This document shows, piece by piece, positions 43,631 to 52,431 of a stretch of 56,862 nt of DNA; the first letter of the stretch is position 1; every line of letters starts with the position of its first letter. The notes beneath the pieces were generated by a model. The model was not told the origin of the DNA. It saw nothing but the letters and a program-made list of their open reading frames with translations, and ran no database searches. A program made the translations under genes and the position numbers. This stretch comes from CBDCWT01 sp965223305 (lineage in GTDB: Bacteria; Planctomycetota; Planctomycetia; Pirellulales; Pirellulaceae). The stretch spans positions 1 through 56,862 of the forward strand of contig CBDCWT010000059.1 of NCBI GenBank assembly GCA_965223305.1, written 5' to 3'.

Positions 43631-45007
43631 CTAACACCGACGGTCGAGCCGATGCCAGTTTTCTGCGACGCTCAGTAGACCCCAGTCGAGTGCCTCGTCT
43701 TGCTCGTATTGTTTGTCCAGCAGCAGTGCGGTCGCCGCCTTCGCCAGTTCAAAGCCGAGATAGAAAGCGTGCTGCGGACTCAGCGTCTCCGGTGATCTCT
43801 GGAGCAGTTCTTCGAACACCAGGAAAGGGTCAACTCCTTCCAGATGTGTGGCGGCGCGAAGTACGTGGAGCTTTCCGTTCTCGGCGTAGATTCGGTAGTT
43901 GTTGTCCTTGATCTGCTGCTTCAGCGCGTTGAAGTCGGTGGCGCCATGCACGGTCGGATCTCGCAGCATGACCAGAGATGGTTCGAGATGCTTCGCCGGC
44001 ATCTGGTACTGCACCGCGTAGTTGACCAACCGTCGACCGAGGTCGCACTCTCTGACGCTGCTACGGGCCCAGTTGATCACTTGTGTCGTCAATACTCGGC
44101 GAATCTCCAGTTCTTGGCAGAATCCTAAGAGGAGTACGTTGATCGGGGCCGAGTCGGCGTCTGTGAGTTCGGTGAGGTTACCGATCCCCATCAGCATTTC
44201 TGCGGCCGGGTATCGGCGGCGGATCTCCAAATACCTTCCCAGGCTCTGTGCGAATCCACATCCAATTGGCTCGAGGATAGGATCGATACAGAACGGGACG
44301 TCATCGCGCGTTAGGAGATCGATCGTCGTTTCTAGCCCCGCTAAAGTGGCGGGTTCGTCTGGGATAGCTACGACCGTGCAGCCCCAATCTCGAGCAGCCT
44401 CTCGGTTGGTGTTGTTGACAGACAGTACCAGTTCTGCACCTGCGGTGACCGCTGCCTCGACTTCGCTTGGCAGGAAGCTGTCGATCGACACACGGTGCCC
44501 TTCCTGCTTGAGCGCGTGAACGCAGCCGGCAACACCCGACCAGGGTTCGCCTGGTTCGCACCCCACGTCGATCACGTCAGCTCCGTCCCTCGCAAGGTCC
44601 CGCGCCTGGCGCAGGATCTCAGCGAGGGAAAGGCGGGGGGCGTGGTTGATCTCAGCAAGAATTTCAATGTCATACTTGCCGTAGTCGTCGCGTATAGCTG
44701 GGCGACCGAAGAAGTCCGGGAGTTGTCGCAAGTCACGTGGACCGCGTGTTACTTCTCTGCGCTCAGCCGCCAGTCGCACAGGCGCCAGATCCCCGGTACA
44801 GTATCCGGGAACCAGCACGCGCGTTGCCGCCGACGGCACCTTTAAATGTTTTGCCATCCATTTGGGTGTCATCAAAGCAGCCACCGTGATCGGCAGCACG
44901 TCGATCGAAAAGTCGAATTCCATTTGGGCGGCAAGCTCGGTGACAACCGATCGAAGTCCTCGCTCCGCCAGGCGGCCGGTAACAAAGTGAATGTGTTCCC
45001 GCGTCAT
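43631..45007 (-). CDS. DUF6513 dihydropteroate synthase-like protein (H4MPT-linked)
   Basis: The 458-residue protein begins MTREHIHFVTGRLAERGLRS. Its middle is a dihydropteroate-synthase-like TIM barrel (ILAEINHAPRLSLAEILRQA, GADVIDVGCEPGEPWSGVAG, RVSIDSFLPSEVEAAVTAGA, VLSVNNTNREAARDWGCTVV, EMLMGIGNLTELTDADSAPI). The N-terminal (MTPKWMAKHL, PGYCTGDL) and C-terminal regions are those of the DUF6513 group, which is found with tetrahydromethanopterin genes in methylotrophs, archaea and planctomycetes. It probably joins a pterin to a ribofuranosylaminobenzene-type substrate; that is inference from family. The beta-RFAP synthase at 51421 fits the same pathway. Confidence 0.85.
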   Translation of the reverse strand: MTREHIHFVTGRLAERGLRSVVTELAAQMEFDFSIDVLPITVAALMTPKWMAKHLKVPSAATRVLVPGYCTGDLAPVRLAAERREVTRGPRDLRQLPDFFGRPAIRDDYGKYDIEILAEINHAPRLSLAEILRQARDLARDGADVIDVGCEPGEPWSGVAGCVHALKQEGHRVSIDSFLPSEVEAAVTAGAELVLSVNNTNREAARDWGCTVVAIPDEPATLAGLETTIDLLTRDDVPFCIDPILEPIGCGFAQSLGRYLEIRRRYPAAEMLMGIGNLTELTDADSAPINVLLLGFCQELEIRRVLTTQVINWARSSVRECDLGRRLVNYAVQYQMPAKHLEPSLVMLRDPTVHGATDFNALKQQIKDNNYRIYAENGKLHVLRAATHLEGVDPFLVFEELLQRSPETLSPQHAFYLGFELAKAATALLLDKQYEQDEALDWGLLSVAENWHRLDRRC

Positions 45008-45126
45008 GCGCAGCTCTTACTGTCTGGAGTGCAGTGCAAGTCACACCATCCGTGCTGCCCCCGCTGGCCGATGTAGATTCTCCGCGTCGCGTGCGCGTAG
45101 CCAGGCCCCCGGTTGTTCCGGCCGGA

Positions 45127-45948
45127 TCACTGTCCTCCGGCGACGCCACGTCTCCCGCCGTTAACCGGCAGGACATGTCCGCTGACGAAGTTTTCCGGAG
45201 ACGCGAGGAAAAGCGCGGCGCGGGCCACATCTTGCGGAGTGCCCCAGCGCTCGAGCAGGGACTCGCTCCGCGCACGTCGTTGCCAGTATTCTGAGGCCGT
45301 GTCTCCCCAAGCTGTCTTGATCCAGCCCGGGGCCAAGCAATTAACACGAACTTCGGGCGCCAGCGAGTATGCCAAGCTCTTGCTGAAGGCCGCTACGGCT
45401 CCCTTAATTGCTGCAAACATCTCGCCGCTGTCACCCTCCATTCCCGTTTCCGCCTGGTCCCAGCCAACATTCAGGATGACACGATCGGCGGCCGATTCTC
45501 CCTTTTTCTTCATCTTCTGACCGACGATCCGGGAGAGGCGGATCGTTGCCACGACGTCCACTTGCCAGAGGTGTTCCAGTTTCTGTTCGAAAGTCCAGTC
45601 CGCCGCTGGTCCGGTCAAGACGTCGGCGCCCGCGTTGTTAACCCAAATGTCAACACCATCGCGCCAATCCCACGCTCGGTCTGCGAACTGGTCAACGGAG
45701 CTCGCAACCGCCAAGTCCGCCAATTGATACGTCGATTCTGCGCCGAGAGCTCTGATTCTCTCGCAGACTGGTTCGGCTCGTTCTCGACTGCGACCGTGTA
45801 CGAGGACGGCGGCTCCAGCCTCAGCGAACTTGCAGGCGATCGCGCTGCCGATGCCGCTGGACGAGCCAGTCACGACGGCAGTCTTTCCGCACAAGTCGTC
45901 AAAGCCGCTATTCTGAGCGCGATTGAACTCGTCGTTGACTTCCGGCAA
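45127..45948 (-). CDS. Short-chain dehydrogenase/reductase-like protein with altered active site
   Basis: The Rossmann signature is complete: TAVVTGSSSGIGSAIACKFA, then HGRSRERAE, an NNAG motif (DIWVNNAGADVL) and PEVRVNCLAPGWIKTAW. The catalytic Y-x-x-x-K position reads EMFAAIKGAV, with Phe for Tyr. The usual catalytic Ser region reads VILNVGWDQAETG. It is therefore a reductase with unusual chemistry or a non-catalytic relative. It lies 120 bases upstream of the DUF6513 gene on the same strand and may be linked to pterin metabolism. The start is uncertain: TTG at 45948 leaves room for promoters towards the divergent FabD-like gene. A longer frame reaches 46083. Confidence 0.75.
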   Translation of the reverse strand: MPEVNDEFNRAQNSGFDDLCGKTAVVTGSSSGIGSAIACKFAEAGAAVLVHGRSRERAEPVCERIRALGAESTYQLADLAVASSVDQFADRAWDWRDGVDIWVNNAGADVLTGPAADWTFEQKLEHLWQVDVVATIRLSRIVGQKMKKKGESAADRVILNVGWDQAETGMEGDSGEMFAAIKGAVAAFSKSLAYSLAPEVRVNCLAPGWIKTAWGDTASEYWQRRARSESLLERWGTPQDVARAALFLASPENFVSGHVLPVNGGRRGVAGGQ

Positions 45949-46105
45949 GATGGCATCCCGTCGGGGGTGAATTCTCAACTGTTGGTTGTACTTTGCGTTG
46001 CACCCTTCGGCAACCAATGCCGATATATTCAACGGGGAACGGGGTGCGGCGCGGGTCATCCGTAGCAGGTTGCTGATGCACAATCCGGGCTAAGGAATTG
46101 ACTTT

Positions 46106-47251
46106 ATGGATCCGGCCCAGCTCAAGGCTTGCCTACCCAAGTCTGCTTTTGCTTTTCGTGGCTACAACATTACGAACCTTGGTCGTAGTTTCGATTTACT
46201 TCAACATCCGGACTACGGACCGATCGTGCGGGCGTGTCTGAAAAAGGCCTCTCAAGTTTGTAGCGACGTTACTTCGAAGCACGTCGACCTTGTGTCGCGT
46301 GTGCGCCGCCAGCGGCAGACTTCGCTGCGGACCTACGCGGAGGCGATCGGTTTGATCATGGCGATGGAGGATGCGCATATTCGCATCCTCCGTGAGCTGT
46401 TCGACATAGAGCTTGAGAGAGCTCAGATGTGCCTCGGCTTTAGCTTGGGCGAAATTGCTGCCGTCTCGTTGGCTGGCACTGTGGACCTGTATGACGCCAT
46501 GCAAGTGCCCGTCGAACTGGCCCACGATTGCGCAGAACTTGCTCGCGATGTGACGTTGGGCGTGCTCTTCTCGCGGGGGCGCGCTCTGTCGATTGCGGAA
46601 GTGGAACATCTGTGCCTGGAGATCAACCAGGAGGGCAGCGGTGTGATCGATGTTTCGGCACACCTCTCCCCCAACTCGTTCCTTTTGATGGGACAAGGAC
46701 GTACCATTGATCGCTTCAAGGAGCGCATGAAAGGTGTACTGCCCGGCCACAGCAACTTGCGAAAGAACGATCACAAGTTCCCTCCACTACACACTTCGAT
46801 CACCTGGCAGCGGGCGATTCCAAACCGAGCGGCCGTGTTGATGCAGACGCTACCTGGCGGAATGACAGCGCCTAGTCCGCCGGTGCTATCTCTGGTCTCG
46901 GGACAGTTGAGCTATACGGAGCAAAACGCGCGGGAGACGCTTCACAAGTGGGTGGATCATCCGCAGCGATTGTGGGATGCCGTCTACGGGACACTGAAAC
47001 ACGGAGTCGAGACGGTGGTTCACGTTGGCCCCGAACCGAACATCATCCCGGCCACCTACAAACGCCTGCGGGACAATGTTGATGCCGAGACGAAGGGTAG
47101 GATCGGGATGCGGGCTCTCAAGGCCGTGGTACAGCACCCCTGGCTCAAAACCTTGCTGCCGCAACGGGCAGCGCTGCTGCGAGCTCCCAAGGTCGAGCAG
47201 ATCGTGCTCGAAGATTGGCTCCTTGAACAGCGGCCTCTAGCAGCCCGTTGA
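46106..47251 (+). CDS. FabD-like acyltransferase (ACP S-malonyltransferase superfamily)
   Basis: The 381-residue product reads AFAFRGYNITNLGRSFDLLQ at the start, where FabD has its FPGQG-type strand. The nucleophile elbow is GFSLGEIAAV (S113), and HTSITWQRAIP may hold the second catalytic residue (His). Later segments (VDHPQRLWDAVYGTLKHGVE, TVVHVGPEPNIIPATYKR) match the acyltransferase fold. It probably transfers an acyl group to a carrier protein, but no fatty-acid or polyketide gene is adjacent. The natural 3' end appears disturbed: a MITE inserted at CTAG (47237) replaces the last seven residues (ESASSGT) with AAR and a new stop. The ancestral in-frame stop is TAG at 47363-47365. Confidence 0.82.
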   Translation: MDPAQLKACLPKSAFAFRGYNITNLGRSFDLLQHPDYGPIVRACLKKASQVCSDVTSKHVDLVSRVRRQRQTSLRTYAEAIGLIMAMEDAHIRILRELFDIELERAQMCLGFSLGEIAAVSLAGTVDLYDAMQVPVELAHDCAELARDVTLGVLFSRGRALSIAEVEHLCLEINQEGSGVIDVSAHLSPNSFLLMGQGRTIDRFKERMKGVLPGHSNLRKNDHKFPPLHTSITWQRAIPNRAAVLMQTLPGGMTAPSPPVLSLVSGQLSYTEQNARETLHKWVDHPQRLWDAVYGTLKHGVETVVHVGPEPNIIPATYKRLRDNVDAETKGRIGMRALKAVVQHPWLKTLLPQRAALLRAPKVEQIVLEDWLLEQRPLAAR

Positions 47252-47342
47252 TTTTCTCAACGGCTGCGAGCCGCGAAGAACTCTGTTTTGAGCTTGGTGA
47301 GGTTGAAAAACGCCAGGACGGTGTTTTTCAACAGGCAGCTAG
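47237..47342. mobile_element. MITE family 2, short copy, with CTAG duplication
   Basis: The body is 47241-47338 (98 bp), CAGCCCGTTGA to TCAACAGGCAG, flanked by CTAG on both sides (47237-47240 and 47339-47342). It is a shorter version of the element at 2085-2234, missing about 50 internal bases. Body plus one duplication is 102 bases, a multiple of three, so it sits in frame in the FabD-like gene and supplies an early TGA (47249-47251). Confidence 0.85.
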
Positions 47343-47361
47343 AGAGTGCCTCGTCCGGCAC

Positions 47362-47543
47362 CTAGCCCGGATTATTCATGAAGATCGTTGCGAGAGGTTG
47401 TAAGTACGTTCGTGGCAAGGAAGGCGAGCAATTCTTCCGCAGGCGTATTGAAGCAATACGTCGAGGGAGAATTGTGAAGCATGACGAAGCCACGGATGGA
47501 CTTACGACCTCGCAGCAGATCGCTCATGAATAATTCGGGCTAG
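47362..47543. mobile_element. 174-bp palindromic element, copy C (reverse orientation), with CTAG duplication
   Basis: The body is 47366-47539 (174 bp), flanked by CTAG at 47362-47365 and 47540-47543. It is in the opposite orientation to copies A, B and D. The left CTAG holds TAG at 47363-47365, which is the reconstructed original stop of the FabD-like gene. It lies between convergent genes. Both 51-codon frames are open. Confidence 0.9.
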
Positions 47544-47562
47544 AGGTTTTGGGGTGCCCCTA

Positions 47563-48228
47563 CTATGCTGACGGATCTGTGCTCTCCTCCTCCTCCTCCT
47601 CCGGCGGGTCGAGCTCAATTCGTCTGGGCTTCGCTGCGTCCGATCGTTGCAGTTCCTGGTAGTTGCCCTCAATGTCACCCAGTACAGTGCCCTTGACCGC
47701 AATCGTCTGGGCCGCTTTGGCAAAGATGTCGCCATGCACAATGGCTCCTTCCTCGACCACCAGCACCTGGCCGAACATCTCGATGTCACCGTCAATGATG
47801 CCTCGCACGGTCAGCGTCTGGACTCCTTTTGTGGTGACGTTGCCAGTGACGCGGGCATCGGGTTTGATCACGAGCTGCTGTCCAAAGAAGTCGATATCGC
47901 CATCGACGGTCCCGTCGATTTCGGCCGACTGGCAGAGCATGGCCAGGCTACCGTCGGCACCGTCGCGGATTTTGACAACCTGAGCCGTGTAGACCGTCGG
48001 TTCTGCTATCCGCTCCGTTTCGTCGACAAGTTGGCCGCCCGACTCGAGATATCCCTCGGCTACAAACGGCTCGGCAAAGTTCTTGAGTTGGCTGAATGCG
48101 AAGATCGTCAGACCTCCCATCAGCAGAGCTAGTAGCACCATTGCGATGACCGCCAGACAGCCGCAGCCAGCCAGTGTTTTCGGCAGGCAGCCGCGTTTGG
48201 CCGCAGTTGGTTCTTGCTTATGTCCCAT
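47563..48228 (-). CDS. Bactofilin-like (polymer-forming) membrane protein
   Basis: The 221-residue protein has a basic, Cys-rich N-terminus and one strong membrane helix (CLAVIAMVLLALLMGGLTIFAFS). A beta-helix-like part follows with repeating hydrophobic/Gly-Asp steps: AEIDGTVDGDIDFFGQQLVI, ARVTGNVTTKGVQTLTVRGI, IDGDIEMFGQVLVVEEGAIV, HGDIFAKAAQTIAVKGTVLG. This is the pattern of bactofilins and related polymer-forming cytoskeletal proteins. The tail is acidic (PPEEEEEES). A membrane-anchored scaffold is likely; partner unknown. It converges with the FabD-like gene. Confidence 0.75.
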   Translation of the reverse strand: MGHKQEPTAAKRGCLPKTLAGCGCLAVIAMVLLALLMGGLTIFAFSQLKNFAEPFVAEGYLESGGQLVDETERIAEPTVYTAQVVKIRDGADGSLAMLCQSAEIDGTVDGDIDFFGQQLVIKPDARVTGNVTTKGVQTLTVRGIIDGDIEMFGQVLVVEEGAIVHGDIFAKAAQTIAVKGTVLGDIEGNYQELQRSDAAKPRRIELDPPEEEEEESTDPSA

Positions 48229-48359
48229 CAGTTGTAGTCCTTTGCTGGAAGTTTATCTTGAACCGGGTCACTCAGGAGCGTGCTGATGCAACGTCTTCCT
48301 GAATGACCCGGGTTGAAGTTCGCCGTCTGTATTTGTCTAGCTTCTACATTGCACGAAGC

Positions 48360-48560
48360 GCGTTTTTCATAACCCGAAAGCGTTAGTTTAGATGTCGCGA
48401 TTTTCGCCGTGTGGCAGGCGAATTCGTCGCTTTTTTTCGGAACCCGAAGCGTCAGCGAGGGAACAACTTGCGTTGGTACACCAACTCCCCCCTCGCTGAC
48501 GCTTCGGGTTCCGATTCTGACGAAAAGCGCAACTTCAGAGAGCGTAAGCGAGGGTTTGAG
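48360..48560. repeat. R3 hairpin and half-copy
   Basis: A half R3 arm lies near 48365-48385 and a full R3 hairpin at 48439-48515 (GAACCCGAAGCGTCAGCGAG, loop TTGGTACACCAA, CTCGCTGACGCTTCGGGTTC). From 48229 to 48763 no convincing gene is seen. Confidence 0.75.
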
Positions 48561-48763
48561 AATCGCGTCGAACTGTCAATAATTCGGTCAAACGGACGCG
48601 ATATTTGGAAAAATCGGCCCCAGGCCGTCGGCGAATATCGGATTCCACGCGGACGACGAGGGCAAATCCAACGCTCAAGCAATCCGTACCTGGCTCCACG
48701 ACGTCGGAGACCCGGGCAGCGATGTGGCCTGGGGCGCGGGTGTTGACAGCACCACGCTGAACA

Positions 48764-50365
48764 CTACTCGATCGGCAGCTCGTAGCAGCAAGCTTCGTCG
48801 GCATTTCGAACCAGCAGATAACTGCCATGCAGACACGGATTATTCCAGGTCTTTCCGTCCATCGCCGGATACTGCGACAGCTCGTTCCATCCCGCTGGAC
48901 TGGCCTCGACCAGTGCGATGCTTCCGCTCTCCTGTTGCACTAGCAGCAGGTTGCCAACTCCCAACAGCTGTCCGTGATAGTAGCGGCCCCGCTTCCACTG
49001 CCGCGAACCATCCGCAGCATCCACACACTCCAGGATGCCGTCGGACAAGCCGTACAGATAACCGTCATGGACGACGACGTTAGTGAACTTCGTCTTGAGA
49101 ACGCGTTTGTTTCGCCATAGTTCGTCGACGATCAGATCGCCGTTTTCGGTGGGCTGCGACAGCCGCAGCATCATCGCGCCACCGCCGTACCCTTTTGAAA
49201 CGAGAATCCGCTCTGAGTCCACAACGGCCGGTTGGGAGGTGTTAGCAGGACCCGTGCTCTCCCCCGGCCAGGGATGTTCCCACAACACGTCCCCACTCTG
49301 GGGATCGTGCCCAGAAACCGTGTCTTCGTTGATACTGAGAATCTGCGAGATTCCAGCAACCGTCGCGACCGCCGGCGAGCTATAGCCGACCTGCCGATCT
49401 CCCGACTGCCAGGCGACCGCGCCCGTTCGCTTGTGATAGGCGATCAGCGAATGACGCGTTCCCTCGGCGGGTCCTCCCGCGGGGACAACCAGCAAGTCAT
49501 CCACGACCAGAGGTGATCCCGAGCGTCCCCACGAGACGTTCTGTTGGTCCTCGCTCGGAGTGAGTCCGTACCTCGTCAGGAGGTCGTCCTGCCAGACCAG
49601 CTCTCCCGTCCCGCCCTCAAGACACAGCACAGTTCCGGTCGCGCCGAGCGAATAGACACGACCGTCTTCAATGCACGGCGTACTCCGCGGACCAACACCC
49701 CCCAGCACGGTGCTGTGCCTTGTCTGGGTCCCGTACGACCAAACCAAGCGTCCCGTCGCGATCTCGTAGCAAGTCACCAGCTCTTCGGAGCCACGTTGTT
49801 CCATGGTGACCGCGAATCCGTTGACCGCTGCGAACGCCGACCAACCTGCTCCGATAGGCTGTTTCCAAAGGAGTCGGGGTGGCTTTGCCTTCCAATCGGT
49901 GGCCAGTACGAGGCCTGCGTCTACACGCGCATTCCGCTCCGGTCCCAGAAACTGGGGAAAGTCCCGACTCGAAACCGCGGTCAGATCGGCCGGTCCTGTA
50001 GTGGGGTCGAGATCCGGTTTGCTCAGCAGCTGATCGGGTCTCGGTGCCCATCGCAGGCGAAACTCAGGTATCAGCTCGCCACTGACGTGTTCAACGCGGT
50101 AAATCGCGAGCAGTAACAGGGGAGCCGCTAGGCCGGCCAGGAGTACACCGATCCGCGCCCGGCGTGGATAGCTGCTGCGAAAAACGAACCACCTACCCAG
50201 CACCACCGCGGCCGAGAAACAAAGCAGGAGGGTAAAGACGTTCACCATCGCGTTGTCACCCACGATACCGCTGACCCGCAGCCAGACGACGGCTACCGTC
50301 AGGACACCGACGACGATCCAGACGGGGAGTGGAGGGAAACGTCTTTTGTTTGATTTCCTAGTCAC
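48764..50365 (-). CDS. PQQ-type beta-propeller protein with N-terminal membrane helices
   Basis: The 533-residue protein has three likely N-terminal helices (VWIVVGVLTVAVVWLRV, MVNVFTLLLCFSAAVVLGRW, RIGVLLAGLAAPLLLLAIYR). An outward-facing propeller of about 400 residues follows, with WD-like steps typical of PQQ-repeat proteins: YEIATGRLVWSYGTQTRHST, CLEGGTGELVWQDDLLTRYG, AYHKRTGAVAWQSGDRQVGY, GHDPQSGDVLWEHPWPGEST, CVDAADGSRQWKRGRYY. Planctomycetes have many such proteins, often annotated as PQQ-binding or outer-membrane biogenesis; function unknown. It is 15 bases downstream of the glycine-zipper gene, so they are probably co-transcribed. Confidence 0.88.
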   Translation of the reverse strand: MTRKSNKRRFPPLPVWIVVGVLTVAVVWLRVSGIVGDNAMVNVFTLLLCFSAAVVLGRWFVFRSSYPRRARIGVLLAGLAAPLLLLAIYRVEHVSGELIPEFRLRWAPRPDQLLSKPDLDPTTGPADLTAVSSRDFPQFLGPERNARVDAGLVLATDWKAKPPRLLWKQPIGAGWSAFAAVNGFAVTMEQRGSEELVTCYEIATGRLVWSYGTQTRHSTVLGGVGPRSTPCIEDGRVYSLGATGTVLCLEGGTGELVWQDDLLTRYGLTPSEDQQNVSWGRSGSPLVVDDLLVVPAGGPAEGTRHSLIAYHKRTGAVAWQSGDRQVGYSSPAVATVAGISQILSINEDTVSGHDPQSGDVLWEHPWPGESTGPANTSQPAVVDSERILVSKGYGGGAMMLRLSQPTENGDLIVDELWRNKRVLKTKFTNVVVHDGYLYGLSDGILECVDAADGSRQWKRGRYYHGQLLGVGNLLLVQQESGSIALVEASPAGWNELSQYPAMDGKTWNNPCLHGSYLLVRNADEACCYELPIE

Positions 50366-50380
50366 CGGAAGAAACGTGGC

Positions 50381-51007
50381 TCAGTTACTGAATGAGATTC
50401 CCCACCGGACTCCGCGTCGGCCGTGCCTGGGATGTCGATGCCAAGGTGGCGGGACGTAAAAGTGCCCACGCCATGGTGGCGGCGCCACGTAATGGTGCTC
50501 TTCGACGACGACAGGCGGAGGTGGAAGTTCGATGAGGGGCCCCTGGGGTAACGGTGTCTGTTGCATTTCTTGAATGACGCGGTCCGATATCCCCGCATCG
50601 CGGAGCGATATCAAATCCTCGACTTGCGGTGGTTGGGCGACTCCATTGGATCGGATGTGCGTTATGATAACATTCTCGCCCAAATCCGCATGCGCCATCG
50701 CGATCACATCGGCGACGGTGACGGCGCCGCGCAAACGGCGTCCCAGCTGTTGCTCGATCTCGGCCTGCGATCTGGCAATATCTTGGTCGATCGAGTTGCC
50801 GATTGCTGCTCCGGCCAAAGTGCCTACTGCACCGCCGACCAGCGCACCCGCACCCGCATCGCCTTGGCTTTCACCAATCGCCGCTCCCGCTAGCGCACCG
50901 CTGAGTGCGCCTGCCGCCGCACCGCGATCGGCGTAGAACGGAGAGTGGCACGCCGACAGGGGGCTACAAAGTAGTAAGATCAACCAGCGAATGGTGATAC
51001 ATCTCAT
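50381..51007 (-). CDS. Glycine-zipper lipoprotein
   Basis: The 208-residue protein starts MRCITIRWLILLLCSPLSAC, a signal ending in the lipobox LSAC. Glycine-zipper repeats follow (AAAGALSGALAGAAIGESQG, GAGALVGGAVGTLAGAAIGN), then a helix with ARSQAEIEQQLGRRLRGAVT and a Pro/His-rich tail (PPPPVVVEEHHYVAPPPWRG, HRHPRHGRRG). Glycine zippers mediate membrane or oligomer packing in outer-membrane lipoproteins. The ATG at 51007 places the signal correctly; an upstream frame start adds five polar residues. Confidence 0.85.
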   Translation of the reverse strand: MRCITIRWLILLLCSPLSACHSPFYADRGAAAGALSGALAGAAIGESQGDAGAGALVGGAVGTLAGAAIGNSIDQDIARSQAEIEQQLGRRLRGAVTVADVIAMAHADLGENVIITHIRSNGVAQPPQVEDLISLRDAGISDRVIQEMQQTPLPQGPLIELPPPPVVVEEHHYVAPPPWRGHFYVPPPWHRHPRHGRRGVRWGISFSN

Positions 51008-51154
51008 CGCTTCATGAACCATGGCGGTGCGGCTGCTGGGGCTACGATCGGCGAGGGGACGCCGCGGATGGTGTCAACATCAGAGCCACCGGTCAAGAGA
51101 AATCGCGGGATGCGAAGGCACCTGGCGGCAATGCAGTTACGATGGTTCAAGCCG

Positions 51155-51330
51155 GCCGGGAGGGCGAGGCTCCCGCCGAGCCGCGTGTACGCCACAAAAA
51201 ACGGCTCCGCCGGAGCGTCGCCCTCCCGGCCTCCCTGTCCGATCCTCGCCGAACTCGCCAGAGTTTGGCGGAATGCAGATCGTAGCCGAACTCGCCAGAG
51301 TTTGGCTAAATGCCGATTCGTCCAAATTCT
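51155..51330. repeat. R5 hairpin and R1 repeats
   Basis: Two R5 arms face each other (GGGAGGGCGAGGCTCCCGCC at about 51159-51178 and CGGCTCCGCCGGAGCGTCGC at about 51202-51222), forming a long GC-rich hairpin. R1 pieces follow at 51245-51270 and 51283-51330. No gene is seen between 51008 and 51420. Confidence 0.75.
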
Positions 51331-51420
51331 GCCTCGCCGGAGCTTCCTACTCCGTCGTAACCCCCGCTAGACTGATACCCATTGCCGCAGCGTGCCAGTA
51401 CTAGCCGAGGTCGTTAACGG

Positions 51421-52431
51421 TTGAACCTTCCATCTCCTACGTCCTGCTTCGAAGTCACCGTTCCCTGCCGACTGCACTTCGGACTGTTTTCTTTTGGGAA
51501 CCCGCATCAGCGTCAATACGGCGGTGTGGGGGCGATGGTAAATGGACCTCCGTTCGTCGTTCGCTTCTCGCCCGGAGAACGTTTTGTTGTCGTCGGGGCG
51601 CTGTCCGAGAGAGTGAACGAATATGTCGAGCGATGGTGCAGCTGGCATCGTCAAGTGCAGCCGCCAGCCTGTGCGGTCGAGGTCATCTCTGCACCCAAGA
51701 TCCATGTTGGATTGGGAGTGGGCACGCAGCTCGGGCTAGCGGTTGCGACCGGTCTGAACGCGATCGTCGGGACCCGGGCACTCTCGGCTGTCGAACTAGC
51801 GGATAGTGTTGGCCGTGGCCAACGGTCGGCCGTCGGTACATTTGGGTTCTTGCAGGGCGGGTTGATACTCGAAGAGGGGAAGCTACCCGGCGAGACACTC
51901 TCGCCATTGGGGGTGCGGACGCCGCTTCCATCGCAATGGCGATTTGTCTTGATCACGCCAGACGACCATCTGGGGTTGTTCGGAAAGCGAGAGCAGCTGG
52001 CATTTCAGGGACTCCCGCCGGTTCCTGAGTCGGTCACCGCGAAGCTGATTCGCGCAGCGCGAGAGAAGATAGTTCCAGCAGCGCAGCGGCAGGAGTTCGG
52101 GATGTTCAGTGAGAGCGTCCGGCTGTTCGGGCGTCTGGCTGGCAGCTGCTTCAAGTCGGTGCAGGGTGGCCCATACAACGGACCGATCCTACATGCCCTG
52201 GTAGACAGACTTGTCGCCGCCGGATACTCAGGTGTTGGCCAGAGCTCGTGGGGCCCGACGATCTTTGTGGCAACATCGAACCAACAGGAGGCGGAGTCAC
52301 TGGTCGAGCACGTTGGCAGTTGGCCGGAACTGTCGGATTCGCAGATCACGATCGCCTCTGTCAACAACGTCGGGGCTTCGTTGGTCCGCGCTCGATCCGC
52401 GGTTTCCGATGGTGGTCCCCAGAAGGCTTGA
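51421..52431 (+). CDS. Beta-ribofuranosylaminobenzene 5'-phosphate (beta-RFAP) synthase-like protein
   Basis: The 336-residue protein is of the GHMP-kinase fold type. Landmarks are VPCRLHFGLFSFG, GGVGAMVNGPPFVVRF, KIHVGLGVGTQLGLAVATGL (the GHMP-like glycine loop), GRGQRSAVGTFGFLQGGLIL, RFVLITPDDHLGLFGKREQ, and GYSGVGQSSWGPTIFVATSN near the end. This pattern matches beta-RFAP synthases, which join 4-hydroxy- or 4-aminobenzoate to phosphoribosyl pyrophosphate, the first committed step of methanopterin synthesis. It pairs functionally with the DUF6513 gene at 43631. The start is a TTG at 51421; no better ATG exists in frame nearby. Confidence 0.88.
   Translation: MNLPSPTSCFEVTVPCRLHFGLFSFGNPHQRQYGGVGAMVNGPPFVVRFSPGERFVVVGALSERVNEYVERWCSWHRQVQPPACAVEVISAPKIHVGLGVGTQLGLAVATGLNAIVGTRALSAVELADSVGRGQRSAVGTFGFLQGGLILEEGKLPGETLSPLGVRTPLPSQWRFVLITPDDHLGLFGKREQLAFQGLPPVPESVTAKLIRAAREKIVPAAQRQEFGMFSESVRLFGRLAGSCFKSVQGGPYNGPILHALVDRLVAAGYSGVGQSSWGPTIFVATSNQQEAESLVEHVGSWPELSDSQITIASVNNVGASLVRARSAVSDGGPQKA

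Noticed and set aside
47502..48132. Plus-strand frames opposite the bactofilin-like gene
   Set aside because: The minus-strand reading has a membrane helix and regular beta-helix repeats; the plus-strand frames are its shadows.
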